This document shows, piece after piece, positions 12,544 through 23,568 of a DNA stretch of 64,000 nt (position 1 is the first letter of the stretch; each line of letters starts with the position of its first letter). The notes below the pieces were generated by a model. It worked only from the letters and a program-made list of their open reading frames with translations, had not been told where the DNA came from and did no database searches. Source of the DNA: Gymnopilus junonius (lineage: Eukaryota; Basidiomycota; Agaricomycetes; Agaricales; Galerinaceae); the NCBI GenBank assembly GCA_015501075.1, contig JADNYJ010000038.1:209775-273774 (forward strand). The letters are read 5' to 3'. A program made the translations under genes and the position numbers.

Positions 12544-13908
12544 ATGGCCCAACCATCTTCCTCTCACCATGAAGAGCGTCGTCACAGAAGTGACCGCGAA
12601 CGATCCTCTTCACACCACCATCGAACTATCTCATCTACCACTCTACTTCTCATCCTATCTATGATACTTGCCGTCTTGGCCGTTATGCTCTCTCTTCCAT
12701 CTGGATCAACCACTTCCGATACTACTTCAGGCGTCATGGGCTACCTGACTCCCAAAAGGACTCAAGCGCTCATCGCAAGGGAAAGTGCCGTCGCTGTCCG
12801 TGAGGCTGAGGTTGCTCGACGCGAGGCCGAACTCCTCGCGGGTGCCCCAGGCGGCGTTGTTCCTACTCCGTCTCCTATTCTCTGTCCGGCATGCACCAGC
12901 GCTACAGTTACTTTAACTGAGTCTCTTCCCGCGCAGACCGTTATCAAGGAGATCGTCAAGGAAGATTCATTAGCACCCCCTGGCTGGGGCGGCCCACGTG
13001 CTGAAGAGATCCTTGAACGTGAACTTAAGATTGCGGAAAGAGAACGCGATATTAGCAAGAGGGAGGAAAATGTGAATCGCAGGGAACACGATGCATCCCG
13101 CCGCGAAAACTGGATCATGGAACAACTCATGTGAGGCATCTCTGAAGATACTTTACACACATTCTCATCATTTGAACTACAGCGCGCTTGGCAATGCTGA
13201 CCCCAGTCTGTCGTCGAAGAAGAGTATGCCTACGAGCCTTCGAAACGAAAACCCAAGGTACCGCCACCTTCCTCGCGCCGCTCCGAGCTTTGAGACGAAG
13301 GGGGTCCAGTCATGACCACTACGACGCTTCCAGTCTGTATTAATCCCCCATGCGCCTCCCTCCCTACCTTCGTCCGGGCTTGGGGGACTGCTGTCTTTCT
13401 ATATCGTCCCCCTTGTCCTATAACCAGCTACCCATTGATTTGTAGACGCGCCTCTGATCATAATTCATGAGTGGGAGATCGTGATCGAGAACTCGATCGG
13501 CTTTGAACCACGTGATGGCGTATCCCAGATTGATCGGTCTGGACTCTGCCAGTGTTACGCCCTTCTTTTAATTCCTTGTCATCCGTTTATCTGATTACTG
13601 ACTGCGATGTTTTCTCTTCTTCTTAATAGTATCAAGAACTTCCTCCCATCATTGTCTCTGAAGTTACATACGAAACTCAAACCAAGACTGTTATCCAAAC
13701 CCAAACTGTCACTGTTCCACCGCCTGCCAACACTCGTTTGGCAGCTAACCCCACACCCGAGGCAGGCAGCCCTTCAACTTCGGCAGGTGGCCCACGCACC
13801 ACAGCAGTGGAAGTTATCACGGAAGAGGCCGACTCTCGACCACCACGAACAGTTGTCCGACCCAAACGACTTCCTACTCGGTGGTTTGGGAATGGTAACC
13901 AGTCTTGA
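12544..13908 (+). CDS. Single-pass membrane protein with coiled coil, unknown function
   Basis: I do not recognise a named family. Exon 1 (12544 to about 13132) has a basic His/Ser/Arg-rich N-terminus, one membrane helix (LLLILSMILAVLAVMLSLP) and two heptad-like blocks, ARESAVAVREAEVARREAEL and ERELKIAERERDISKREENV, so a coiled coil on the far side of the membrane. A middle exon reads SVVEEEYAYEPSKRKPK, then an intron from 13257 joins in frame to YQELPPIIVSEVTYETQTKT and a Thr/Pro-rich tail ending FGNGNQS. The middle exon is in frame with exon 1 only if the C run at 13201-13204 is one base longer than shown, so the gene model needs that correction. An alternative frame avoids it but gives an implausible tail. 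Confidence 0.6.
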
Positions 13909-14156
13909 TGTACCTTGTTCTATATTATATTTCATGTTTACGACCTTTTGATGCTATACGTACGTTTATTTTTTTTGACGGACTTTTGCCGATGACCCCC
14001 TATACCATCTTGTTCAAATTTGCGGGACTAATTGACGGGATACGAAGTATTGATGGAAGTAGTAGTTAGTGTATACTTACCGACAAATACAATACACCTT
14101 CTCTTGTTACGTAAGCAATGGATTTACAAAAGTGTATTGAAATTTTTTTGTGAAGC

Positions 14157-15661
14157 ATGTCCCATCTCGTGCTTTGGAGAGGGAAGGCATGCTCGTCTTC
14201 CGCCTTGGTCTCTTGTCTCCGTCTACGCCACAGGAATATCTCGAGACTTGTTACTCCTTTAAAACCCCATGTAGAAATCCTTGGCCAAAGTTTTCCGATC
14301 GATGACTTTACCAACATCACCACCGCTATTATTTCAAAGACACCTCTGCAATTACATGTCAAACCTGCCCATCCTCTAAGCACGCTTCGCCAACTAATTG
14401 AATCTGCATACCCAGACTTTTCATTTGTCTCCACCATCTCACCACTCGTTTCGCCTTTCAAAAACTTTGACGAATTGTCCTTTCCGGCAGACCACCCTGG
14501 CCGTGCAGTCACTGACAGCTACTATGTCAATAAGAATATGATGCTTCGTACACATACTTCTGCACATGAAGTCGAGATGTTTCGTAAGGGCGAGACCAAA
14601 TGGTTGTTGACTGCCGACGTTTACCGACGCGATGAGATTGACTCCTCCCACTATCCCATCTTTCATCAAGTCGAAGGCGCACGAATATTCAACACGGACG
14701 CGTCTGGTTTAAAGGAGGTCGAAGAAGACAATGAACACCTTTCAAACCAACTTGCTTCCGCCAATATTGTCATTGAGGACGTTCCTCACATCTCGTCTAC
14801 GAACCCTGTCCAACCGAAGCATGATCCCGTATTGGCTGGATTGGTGGCGAAGAACCTCAAGCTTTCTCTGAATAACCTGCTGTTGAAAGTCTTTGGCGCT
14901 GCTACTGGGTTCAGTAAAGAGCATCCGCTCAGAGTTCGGTGGATTGAAGCATATTTTCCCTTCACGAGTCCCAGCTTCGAGGTTGAGGTCTTCTTCCAGG
15001 GAAAATGGCTGGAGATCTTGGGCTCAGGCGTCGTCCGACAAGCAACCCTCGACACAGCAGGTTTGTGTTCTCCCAAAAATTCTCATTAAATCAGGACCCA
15101 AGGTTGTTTCTCTAGGCGTTCAAAACAAAATTGGTTGGGCCTTTGGCCTGGGACTGGAGCGAATAGCCATGGTTTTATTCTCGATACCTGATATTCGACT
15201 TTTCTGGTCGGAGGATCCTCGTTTCCTCTCTCAATTTGAGCAAGGCAAGATCAATGTATTCCAACCGTATTCCAAGTACCCCTCTTGCTTCAAAGATGTT
15301 AGCTTCTGGCTTCCGCAAGATAATACTCTGCACGAGAACGATTTCTGTGATCTTGTTCGCGATACAGCTGGTGACTTGGTAGAGGATGTGAAGAAGGTAT
15401 GACTGCTACATTGTTGATTCACCTTCTAATATATGTATATATTTCCAGATTGACCATTTTGTTCACCCCAAAACCAATCGCACAAGCCTTTGCTATCGTA
15501 TAAACTATCGTTCAATGGACAGGTAAGTCCTATCAAAGAATTGCTGAATTTTTTAGGACTTATGAATTAACCGAAGGTCCCTTTCAAACGAGGAAATTAA
15601 TCATGTCCAGAACCAGGTTGTCAAGCACCTTCAAGATAATTTTGGTGTAGAGATACGATAG
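14157..15661 (+). CDS. Phenylalanyl-tRNA synthetase, mitochondrial
   Basis: Monomeric mitochondrial PheRS that charges mitochondrial tRNA-Phe. An Arg-rich presequence ([19 protein letters not shown]) precedes the class II core: [50 protein letters not shown] and [10 protein letters not shown]. Further on come [19 protein letters not shown] and the motif 3 block [20 protein letters not shown]. The C-terminal FDX-ACB anticodon-binding domain is visible in [33 protein letters not shown] and [18 protein letters not shown]. Introns fall near 15061, 15398 and 15525. Length of roughly 440 residues fits the family. Confidence 0.95.
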
Positions 15662-15832
15662 CCTCTAAATTAATCGTTAACTCTATAAAAATTTAATCAA
15701 GCATTTAAAGGCCAATGTCTGAATGTCATGGGGAGTTGGGATTGAGTGATGACTGTGGAATGATTAAAGTGCTACATAATAATTTTGGGAAGCAATGGTC
15801 CAGTTCTAATGGACAGAACCAAGGGACATAAA

Positions 15833-16662
15833 TCATGATGACGTATCCTGCGCTACACCGACTTGGGCCGCCCGTAGTACCCTATCCTTAATCTTATAAC
15901 CAATCTTCTGGCAGTCAATTACAGTCCCCGGTTCTTTGCCGGGTACTGGAGCTTGGTACAGCGCTTCGTGGTGGTTAGGATCGAACTTGTCTCCTGTAGG
16001 GTCGAAAGGTTTAACATGGTACTTGAAAAGCGTTTGGAGGAGTTGTCGTTGAGTAATTTCCACCCCTTGATGCAACTCCTGCAGGTATGTCTCGTGGTCC
16101 TTTGGTAGAGGTGTTGCGGATGTAGAAGAAGAGGAGGAATCAGTAGATTCAGAAGTCAAAGTAGATGTAGTCTTGGAGGACTTCAAGGCCTCCTGGGGGA
16201 TGCTCTTAAGAGCTATTGAGAGGACATCTACGGTTTCGAGCAGGTCTCCAGCAAACTTGGTGATAGCAAAATCGCGCGTTTGCTCTTTTTCTCGAGCAGC
16301 ATTACGTTGTAAGTTGAGGAAATCTGCTTGAAGGTACCGTAGTCGCCCCTAGGAAGCTGTCAGACGGCGAATTCGTGGCAGGGATATACGAAGAAGAGAC
16401 TTGCCGTGAGATCGGTAACCTCGTCTTCCTTGGCTTTGAGTTTCGCCTCCAGCTCAGCATGTTGAGATTTGGACCCGTCTGATTGCTCAGTCTTAGCTTC
16501 CTCTTTGGGTTCTTCCTTGGTCTGCTGCTCCGAATACGACCGTGAACCCAACCGGAATATACGTGTTGGACAGCAACCGAAGACAGGCCTGGAAAGACTC
16601 CTCGAGGAAATGGCTGTCGTGCATGTGCGGAAGGCCTGGAAAGAGGTAGCAGCGAAACTCAT
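15833..16662 (-). CDS. Mitochondrial GrpE nucleotide-exchange factor (Mge1-like)
   Basis: Releases ADP from matrix Hsp70 during protein import and folding. The N-terminus (MSFAATSFQAFRTCTTAISS) is an Arg/Ser-rich presequence, followed by a charged linker and a long coiled coil (ELEAKLKAKEDEVTDLTARL, intron, RYLQADFLNLQRNA). The beta domain follows: LLQTLFKYHVKPFDPTGDKF, DPNHHEALYQAPV, PGTVIDCQKIGYKIKDRVLR and AAQVGVAQ. An insertion rich in Ser/Thr (about STLTSESTDSSSSSTSATP) sits in the middle and is likely an unstructured loop. It is divergent from the C1-THF synthase gene, about 330 bp apart. Confidence 0.94.
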
Positions 16663-16989
16663 CGTAAGTAGGGTTGGTGAGGACTATAGCCAAAGCAGAA
16701 TTCAAAATTGGCAGGAAATTTAGGGCGTGGGAACTATACACCCGATCCGGTGACCAAAATTAACAGTTGGATCTCTTTTGAGGAACAGGATGGGGGTTTT
16801 ATAAAAAAAAGTTTTCGAGTTGATCCTCACTCTTTACTCTTTCTCTTTCTCTGCATGTTGCTCAAGCGGCGTTAACGCAAGAGACTTTCTAACTTATTGC
16901 TGCCTTTTGTCTGCCGAGTCGCCGGCAATAATCAAATACGGGGCTCCGGTCGCCCGTTTTCAGTACTATATAGATCTAGACAGGTGCTG
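16663..16989. promoter_or_regulatory. Divergent promoter region between GrpE and C1-THF synthase genes
   Basis: About 330 bp without a supported gene. It holds an A-run (about 16802-16810), CT-rich tracts (CTTTACTCTTTCTCTTTCTC) upstream of the + strand gene and a TATATAGA about 20 bp before the first in-frame ATG. Assigned by position only. Confidence 0.4.
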
Positions 16990-19900
16990 ATGTCTGCGGT
17001 AACGCGGTTCCACCGTATCTTATCTCACAACCATCTGCGTACCATGGCTACTGAAGCATCTCCAGCTACCGCTTCCGCCAAAATCATCGATGGTACTGCT
17101 TTGGCCAAGTATGTTCTCTCCACCTTTTAATCACGCGCCAACTCACACCTCATTCCAGATCGATACGCGAAAATGTCGCGGAACGAATCAAGGCAAAGCA
17201 GGCTGTTTTTCCTCGTTTCCAGCCTCAGCTTGCCATCGTTCAAGCTGGAGAACGTCCTGACTCTAGCACTTATGTTCGCATGAAGGCCAAGGCCGCTGAA
17301 CAAGTTGGCATTAAATTCCGCCATGTGAATGTCCCAGCCGAGTCGACGGCAGAAAACATTGTAAAGATTGTAGAAGAATTAAATGCGGACGATAGCGTCA
17401 GCGGCATCCTTGTACAGCTACCTCTTGGAGACCACGTATCAGCAGCAGAAGAGCGATTGGTAACGGAAGCTGTAAGCCCGGGCAAGGACATTGACGGGTA
17501 GGATCGATCGTTTTTTCCAAAACCTCACCTGGGTTAATCCACTCTCTTGCCATAGATTCCATGCTTATAACATTGGTCATCTTTCTTCACGCGCCTCGAT
17601 CCTTTGTTTGCACCGTGCACTCCCTCTGCTGTCATGAGTCTGTTGAAATCGACAGGAGTGCCCGTCTCAGGTTCCAACACGGTCGTCCTCGGTCGCAGCG
17701 ATATTGTCGGCAGTCCAGTTGCCTCAATGCTGCGAAACGCAGACGCCACTGTAACTCAGTGCCATAGCCGGACCAAAAATATTCAGGATATAGTAAGTCT
17801 ATCTTACCTAGGCCCTAGTTTTTACTGACAATGCTCCCATAGATTAAGAACGCTGACATCGTCGTATCAGCAATCGGAAAACCAGAATTTGTGAAAGGAA
17901 CATGGATTAAACCAGGCGCTGTTGTCATCGATGTTGGAATTAACTATGTTCCAGGTATATTGCATGTCCTTTCTAAGTTTGTCATGTCAGAAATAAATAC
18001 CTGTCAGATGAAACCAAAAAGTCTGGTCAACGACTCGTCGGCGATGTTGAATTCTCCTCTGCTGTCAATGCAGCATCCCACATCACACCCGTTCCAGGAG
18101 GTGTCGGGCCTATGACAGTGGCCATGCTCATGGAAAACACGCTGATTGCTGCAACACGTCAATGGGAAGAATCCAGGAATCGAAAGCTCAAACCATTGCC
18201 CTTAAATTTACTCGAAAAGGTTCCAAGTGATATCGAAATTGCTATGGCTCAGACGCCAAAAGTGGTGGCAGACCTTGCCAAGGAGATCGGTATCCAGTCG
18301 AATGAATTGGAGAGTTACGGCAAATACAAGGGGAAGGTGGACTTGAGTATCTTGGATCGTCTAGCTCACCGTAAAGATGGCAAATATATCATCGTTTCAG
18401 GGTACGATACTTCGAATGAATCCAAGTTCGCTTCTCTAACTTCTCTCAAGGATTACTCCAACTCCTCTAGGAGAAGGAAAGTCTACAACTACGATAGGTT
18501 TAGCCCAAGCTCTTGGAGCAGTCCTCGGCAGGCCTTCCTTTGCTTGCGTGCGCCAGCCGAGTCAAGGTCCTACCTTCGGAATCAAAGGAGGAGCTGCAGG
18601 AGGAGGATATAGTCAAGTCATTCCAATGGACGAGGTGCGATCTTTGTTGAGACGACTTTAAAGCCTAACTAAATTCTGTACAGTTCAACTTGCACCTTAC
18701 AGGTGATATCCATGCTGTCACAGCAGCGAATAACCTCTTAGGTAACCAACTTCACCCTCGATTAATACCCTTGCACTTACACCGATACTCTCAGCTGCTG
18801 CCCTTGATGCTCGTATTTTCCACGAGGGTACCCAGACCGATAAAGTATATTTGCCCGTTCGATTGTGCTGATTTAATGCTTACTACCACAAGGCCCTTTA
18901 CAGCCGACTTGTTCCCAGCAAAAAAGGAAAGCGAGAGTTTGCTCCCTTGATGCTTAAGCGCTTAAAGAAGCTCGGAATTGACAAGATCGATCCTAACGAA
19001 CTGACTCCGGAAGAGATCAAACGCTTTGTTCGCCTGGATGTTGACAAAGATACCATCACCTGGAATCGAGTCCTGGACACCAATGACCGCTTCTTGCGCA
19101 AGATCACCATAGGCCAAAATTCAACAGAGCAAGGATTTGAACGCGTGACAGGGTTCGATATTGCTGTCGCTAGTGAAATTATGGCGATCCTTGCTTTGAC
19201 CACGAGTCTGCAAGATATGACAGAACGTCTCGGTGCTATGGTTGTCGCCACAAGCAAGAACGGAGACGCCATTACTGCTGACGACGTCGGTGTTTCTGGC
19301 GCTCTGGCTGTCCTCATGAAAGACGCAATCAAACCCAATCTTATGCAAACTCTAGAGGTAACGTTTATCATACAGGCTGTCAACCACAAGTAACTGATTT
19401 AGTATCTGCGTAGGGGACGCCTGTTTTCGTTCATGCTGGTCCTTTCGCTAATATTGCGCATGGAAATTCCTCGATTCTCGCCGACCGCGTTGCTCTTAAA
19501 CTTGCAGGAACTGAAGAAGGAGACTCATCGGACAGAGTAGGCTACGTCTTGACCGAAGGTGGATTTGGTGCAGACATGGGCCTGGAGAAGTTCTGCAACA
19601 TCAAGTGCCGCACAAGTGGACTCGTACCTGATGCTGCGGTCATTGTAGCAACGACAAGAGCTCTTAAAATGCACGGTGGCGGCCCAGAGGTCACACCTGG
19701 AAAGCCTCTTCATGAGACCTACACGAAAGAAGACCTTGTAACGCTGAAAGAAGGCTGCAAAAATCTACGCAAGCATATCGAGAATTCTCGAAAGTTTGGC
19801 GTCAAGGTCATCGTTGCTATCAACCAATTTGCGTGAGTAGCGAGTCCCTTGCGAGGATTACTAACTAACTAACTTAAAAAAATGTTACCGTCACAGATCT

Positions 19901-20537
19901 GATTCACCTGCTGAGCTTGCCTTGGTCCGTGAAAAAGCCTTAGCAGCAGGTGCTGATGCTGCTGTCGTGAGCAACCATTGGGCCAAAGGAGGAGAAGGTG
20001 CAAAGGACTTGGCTGAAGTGGTCGTTGCGATCTGCGAAGGCGAATCGAACTTCAAGTTCCTATACGATCTAAACCTTCCGATTGAAGAGAAGATCTCGAT
20101 TATTGGAAAAGAGATCTACGGTGCGGATGGAATTGAGCTCAGTGACATAGCCCGCCAACAAGCCGAAACCTACACACGCCAAGGATATGGTGGCCTCCCG
20201 AGTACGTCTGCTATTAAGAACATTTGAACCAATTTTTAACTTCTTTACGTTGTCACCAGTTTGCATGGCGAAGACGCAATATTCCTTCTCTCACGATCCT
20301 AAACTCAAGGGTGTACCGACAGGATTTACTCTTCCTATCCGTTCTATCCGCTTGTCAGCTGGTGCAGGGTTCCTTTACCCTATTCTGGGTGATATCCAAA
20401 CCATGCCAGGTCTTGGCACCAGGCCAGGTAAATTCACTTCGAGTTGTTCGTTGATCCTTATTGACTTTTTTTTTTTTTTAGGTTTCTGGGAAGTAGGTCT
20501 TGACAAGGAAACTGGTAGAGTGGTTGGCTTATTCTAA
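16990..20537 (+). CDS. C1-tetrahydrofolate synthase, trifunctional
   Basis: Interconverts one-carbon units on tetrahydrofolate for purine, thymidylate and methionine synthesis. The N-terminal half is methylene-THF dehydrogenase/cyclohydrolase: [71 protein letters not shown] and the signature [18 protein letters not shown]. The C-terminal half is formate-THF ligase: P-loop [78 protein letters not shown] and [11 protein letters not shown]. It ends at 20537. Two starts are possible: 16990 gives a basic 18-residue extension ([18 protein letters not shown]) that looks like a presequence; 17044 gives [10 protein letters not shown], suiting a cytosolic form. About ten introns, all in frame. Confidence 0.97.
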
Positions 20538-20701
20538 AACCTATTTTCTGGCTACTGGGTCAGATTTATCGCATCTAAATGAATCTTGCATCAATCATAC
20601 AGAACAAAATAAAACAACAAATAATACGAATTTGCCATTCTTTCGGGTTCGTTACATTGCATATTCTTTACCTATGGCCATCCTCGACGATCACTTGGTA
20701 T

Positions 20702-23210
20702 TCACGGAATTCCGGACAAGCCTGTAAACAGGGGCAATAGGCCCTGGTGCGGTGAATCAACCGGTGCTAAGGTGCCTATCTGTTTGTCAAAGGTGATGTT
20801 GTTCAAGAAGGCATCCACAGTTCTTGAATAAGTATTGCCGGCTTGATCTACAAAGCTGAACGTATTACTGCTGGTACCGTTGCCAGTGTTTCCGTTGGGT
20901 AACAAGAAAAAGAATCCGCCTGTGAAGGAAGATTCAAGACATTGCCGATCAGAAAGATGCTGAAACTTACTCACCTGCTATCTGGTGTTCCTCGATCTTT
21001 GACCTCACGACTATTGGCAGGGGTAAAAAGTCACAGTTGTAGGAGTGGTCTACCGTGGTGTTGAATTGGAAGAAAGTGAACATATTAGGGCTTGCATGTT
21101 TGATCTAGAAGACCTACAGTTATTTCCACTTGGGTCGAATTTGTAAAATTGATTGCAATGGGATAAGAATATTGATCAACGACAACAGGCACGCTGTTAT
21201 GGGTTGAGAGCACTGTGCCTGACGATGTCTGTACCATGTCCTGCAAGTATCTTTAAATCTCATTTAGGAGAAGCGACAGGAACCTCTTACTTGGACAAGG
21301 GTGTCATTGGATATAATCTGGGTATTTTATTGCAGGTCTTGAGACCATACATCATAGTTCACTTGGCCACTGCCAGTGATTATCGTTGATTCTATGTGAA
21401 TCTTGCGTGCAGCAGAGACGGTCACAGTTATATCTCCATTGGTATCCACCCTACCACTAGTGTTGCTCTGCGAAAATAGATGTGCTATATACTGGGTGAT
21501 CTTCCCGACGCTGGGTTTTAAAGATTGGTCGAGGAAGACCTGAAGAACGCTAGAACGGAACCAGTTTTGCAAGACAGCATATTCTGGCTCAGCTGAGGCG
21601 ACATCAAGAGAGATATTGTGCGGTTTCCCATCTGTCAGGATTGGAATGAATGGCGTCAAATCTAAGAAATAGGTGTGCAAATCTAATGCCCATCTTATCA
21701 GGAACTTAAAAACCTATCTTTACCTCCAGGCTGTCAGGACAAAGCCACCAGTAAATATGGTCGCGTAAGGGTATGCAACGCCAGCTACCAGCCCATCGAC
21801 CAATATCCTTACTTCACGAAAGGGTCCTTGGCCTAGGAAGGTCGAAGGAAGACCTGAGAGGAAGTCGTTTGTAATATTGAAGTACTGAGGAAGTAGCGAG
21901 TCAGTTCACAGCACACGACGTTCAACATGCTGAATGCAATAACGATACCCAACATCAGCAAGTCGGCCATTTACTTTTTAGCTTTTCCGCTTTTTCGCCA
22001 ATTCTTCGAAATTTAATATGTCGTATGATCAGTAATCGCAAAATTTGCATCGATTCGCGTCCTGTGCGCGATTCGTGATACAGAGAATTGATTTCATGTC
22101 TCTTCAGCTCTGCTTCCTGACATTGGTACAAAGTCTGCGCTTTTGGCAATCCGGCCGATCTGATGGTCAGCTTCGTCCTTTTATTACCTTTTTAGCTGTA
22201 CAAGCGAAAAAAGCTAATGCCGAAGTGCCGATGAAGTTCTTCGTCGCCGTTGCCAGATGCATAAGTAAAGCTCTGCAAAAACTTGAACAGGGTTTCGCGG
22301 GAGTGTCACGTTTATGGAGAAGGCAGGAGGCACTGATACGTCATTTCCAGTATCATTCCTAAGATTAAAAATGGGTACAAGGAGATCTGCCTTCCTTGCA
22401 GGCGGATAAAATTTGAAGACGCGAAATATATGGCGTGCAGGACGGCTGCGTTCGTTTTTTTTTTTCGGCAAAAAAATGAACATCAGCAGGCCTGCTTCTC
22501 GATTTCTAATGAAAACCTCACTTGAATATACACCATTCAGTCCACACTCAATTAAGTTGTCCAATTGCAGAATGAACGTTCCCGCTTTGGAGAACAGGGA
22601 AGTGTATCGCGTGATGTCCTTGGTATAGGTCCATAGGATAGCATTTGGTGTAGGTTCTGGTGTAGATGTTCGCCATACCATCGAGTTATAATGAACAAAA
22701 TTGGTGGCATGAATAGGGAACATAGTAGTAGTACATACTTTCAACATTCTTGGAACGTGAACGTACCTAGGCGATCGAATTAAGTACCATTACTGGTCAC
22801 TGTAAAATTAAGGATGATCGTTGCTCATGATCCAACAGGACAGCAATCATCTGGGGGTCTTCAAAATAGAATGAGCGCTTGTAGTAGGTGTGCAGAGGAG
22901 GATATCACGCACTCTAATTGTACAACCTCGGCACTGTGAATTACTTAGTTAATTATGTAAGGAAGTTTTGCAGTGCCTTCTACACCTTCCGAACGAAAAA
23001 ACGGAGTCTCGCCTAAAATGGAATGTCAAGGGACCTCGTTTTATTCACAGAACAGGACGGTCTGTTGCTCGCTGTAAGACCTGAATGGTACACTGCTTGG
23101 CCGTTTTAGGAACAGGGGGTGGTTGTGCTACCTGGAAGTCAACAAGCACAGTTGCCCATACTTACTGGCACAACCACAGTGAAGAAAAGTGACAGATTCC
23201 TGATCTCCAT
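20702..23210 (-). pseudogene. PNGase A-like glycoamidase, copy A, interrupted by a MITE
   Basis: Paralogue of the complete gene at 23569-25811 and downstream of it on the same strand. Family blocks are present: MVWRTSTPEPT, LFSKAGTFILQLDN, NDTGNDVSVPP, FSINVTLPRNPVQVFAELY, GQGPFREVRILVDGLVAG, YPYATIFTGG, FLDLTPFIPILTDGKPHNIS, ARKIHIESTIITGSG and TFDKQIGTLAPVDSP. Damage seen: a 281-bp element (21953-22233) inserted at the exon end coding for the ASGNGDEE block; four extra bases just before that block; a frame break between the presequence (MEIRNLSLFFTVVVP) and VLVDFQVAQPPPVPK; and a one-base deficit in the A run near 22408. Some breaks may be sequence errors, but the insertion is real if the sequence is correctly assembled. 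Confidence 0.75.
21953..22233 (+). mobile_element. MITE copy 1, inserted in PNGase A-like copy A
   Basis: 281 bp with imperfect terminal inverted repeats: the left end CATCAGCAAGTCGGCCATT and the right end read in reverse, CATCGGCACTTCGGCCATT, agree at 16 of 19 positions. Flanks are CAA on the left and AAG on the right, so at most a 2-bp duplication can be argued. A second copy lies at 39667-39969. Aligning the two gives no substitutions but 22 one-base differences in run length, this copy always being shorter. No coding capacity. It sits in the gene's exon against the 5' splice site. Confidence 0.85.
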
Positions 23211-23568
23211 TGCGGCTCGTATGGGGTGTAGTAAAGCAGAAATATTTGGGAACTGGATACTTATAGCGCGCCTCGCACATAATCTTGACGTGGTAGAGTA
23301 ATGTCCTGGCCCCTGGGAAATCGAATCTAGCGCGAGCATGTGCTCGATGTCAGTACGGAGTATGCTATTTAGAAGTTGTCGCTGAAGAGCGGCCCGTCAG
23401 TCGCTTTCATTCTGAATTTATGGCATATTTCCTGGCCTTGTGCGTCTACGACGGGTTAAAAATGGTTGAAGGCGATTGAAACTCTGTCCCCGCTGGGAGA
23501 TGGAAATACATCTTCGAATACGAGTAAGAAGTATGATTGAGACTACAGGGACTCTGGTATCAATCACA
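23211..23568. other. Spacer between tandem PNGase A-like genes
   Basis: About 360 bp separating the end of copy B from the start of copy A (both on the reverse strand). It should hold the copy A promoter. I see no gene or repeat in it. Confidence 0.5.

Noticed and set aside
13607..13951. Alternative open frame SIKNFLPSLSLKLHTK across the last exon of the coiled-coil gene
   Set aside because: The composition is atypical; the competing frame continues the Thr/Val/Pro style of exon 1 and joins in phase at 13257.
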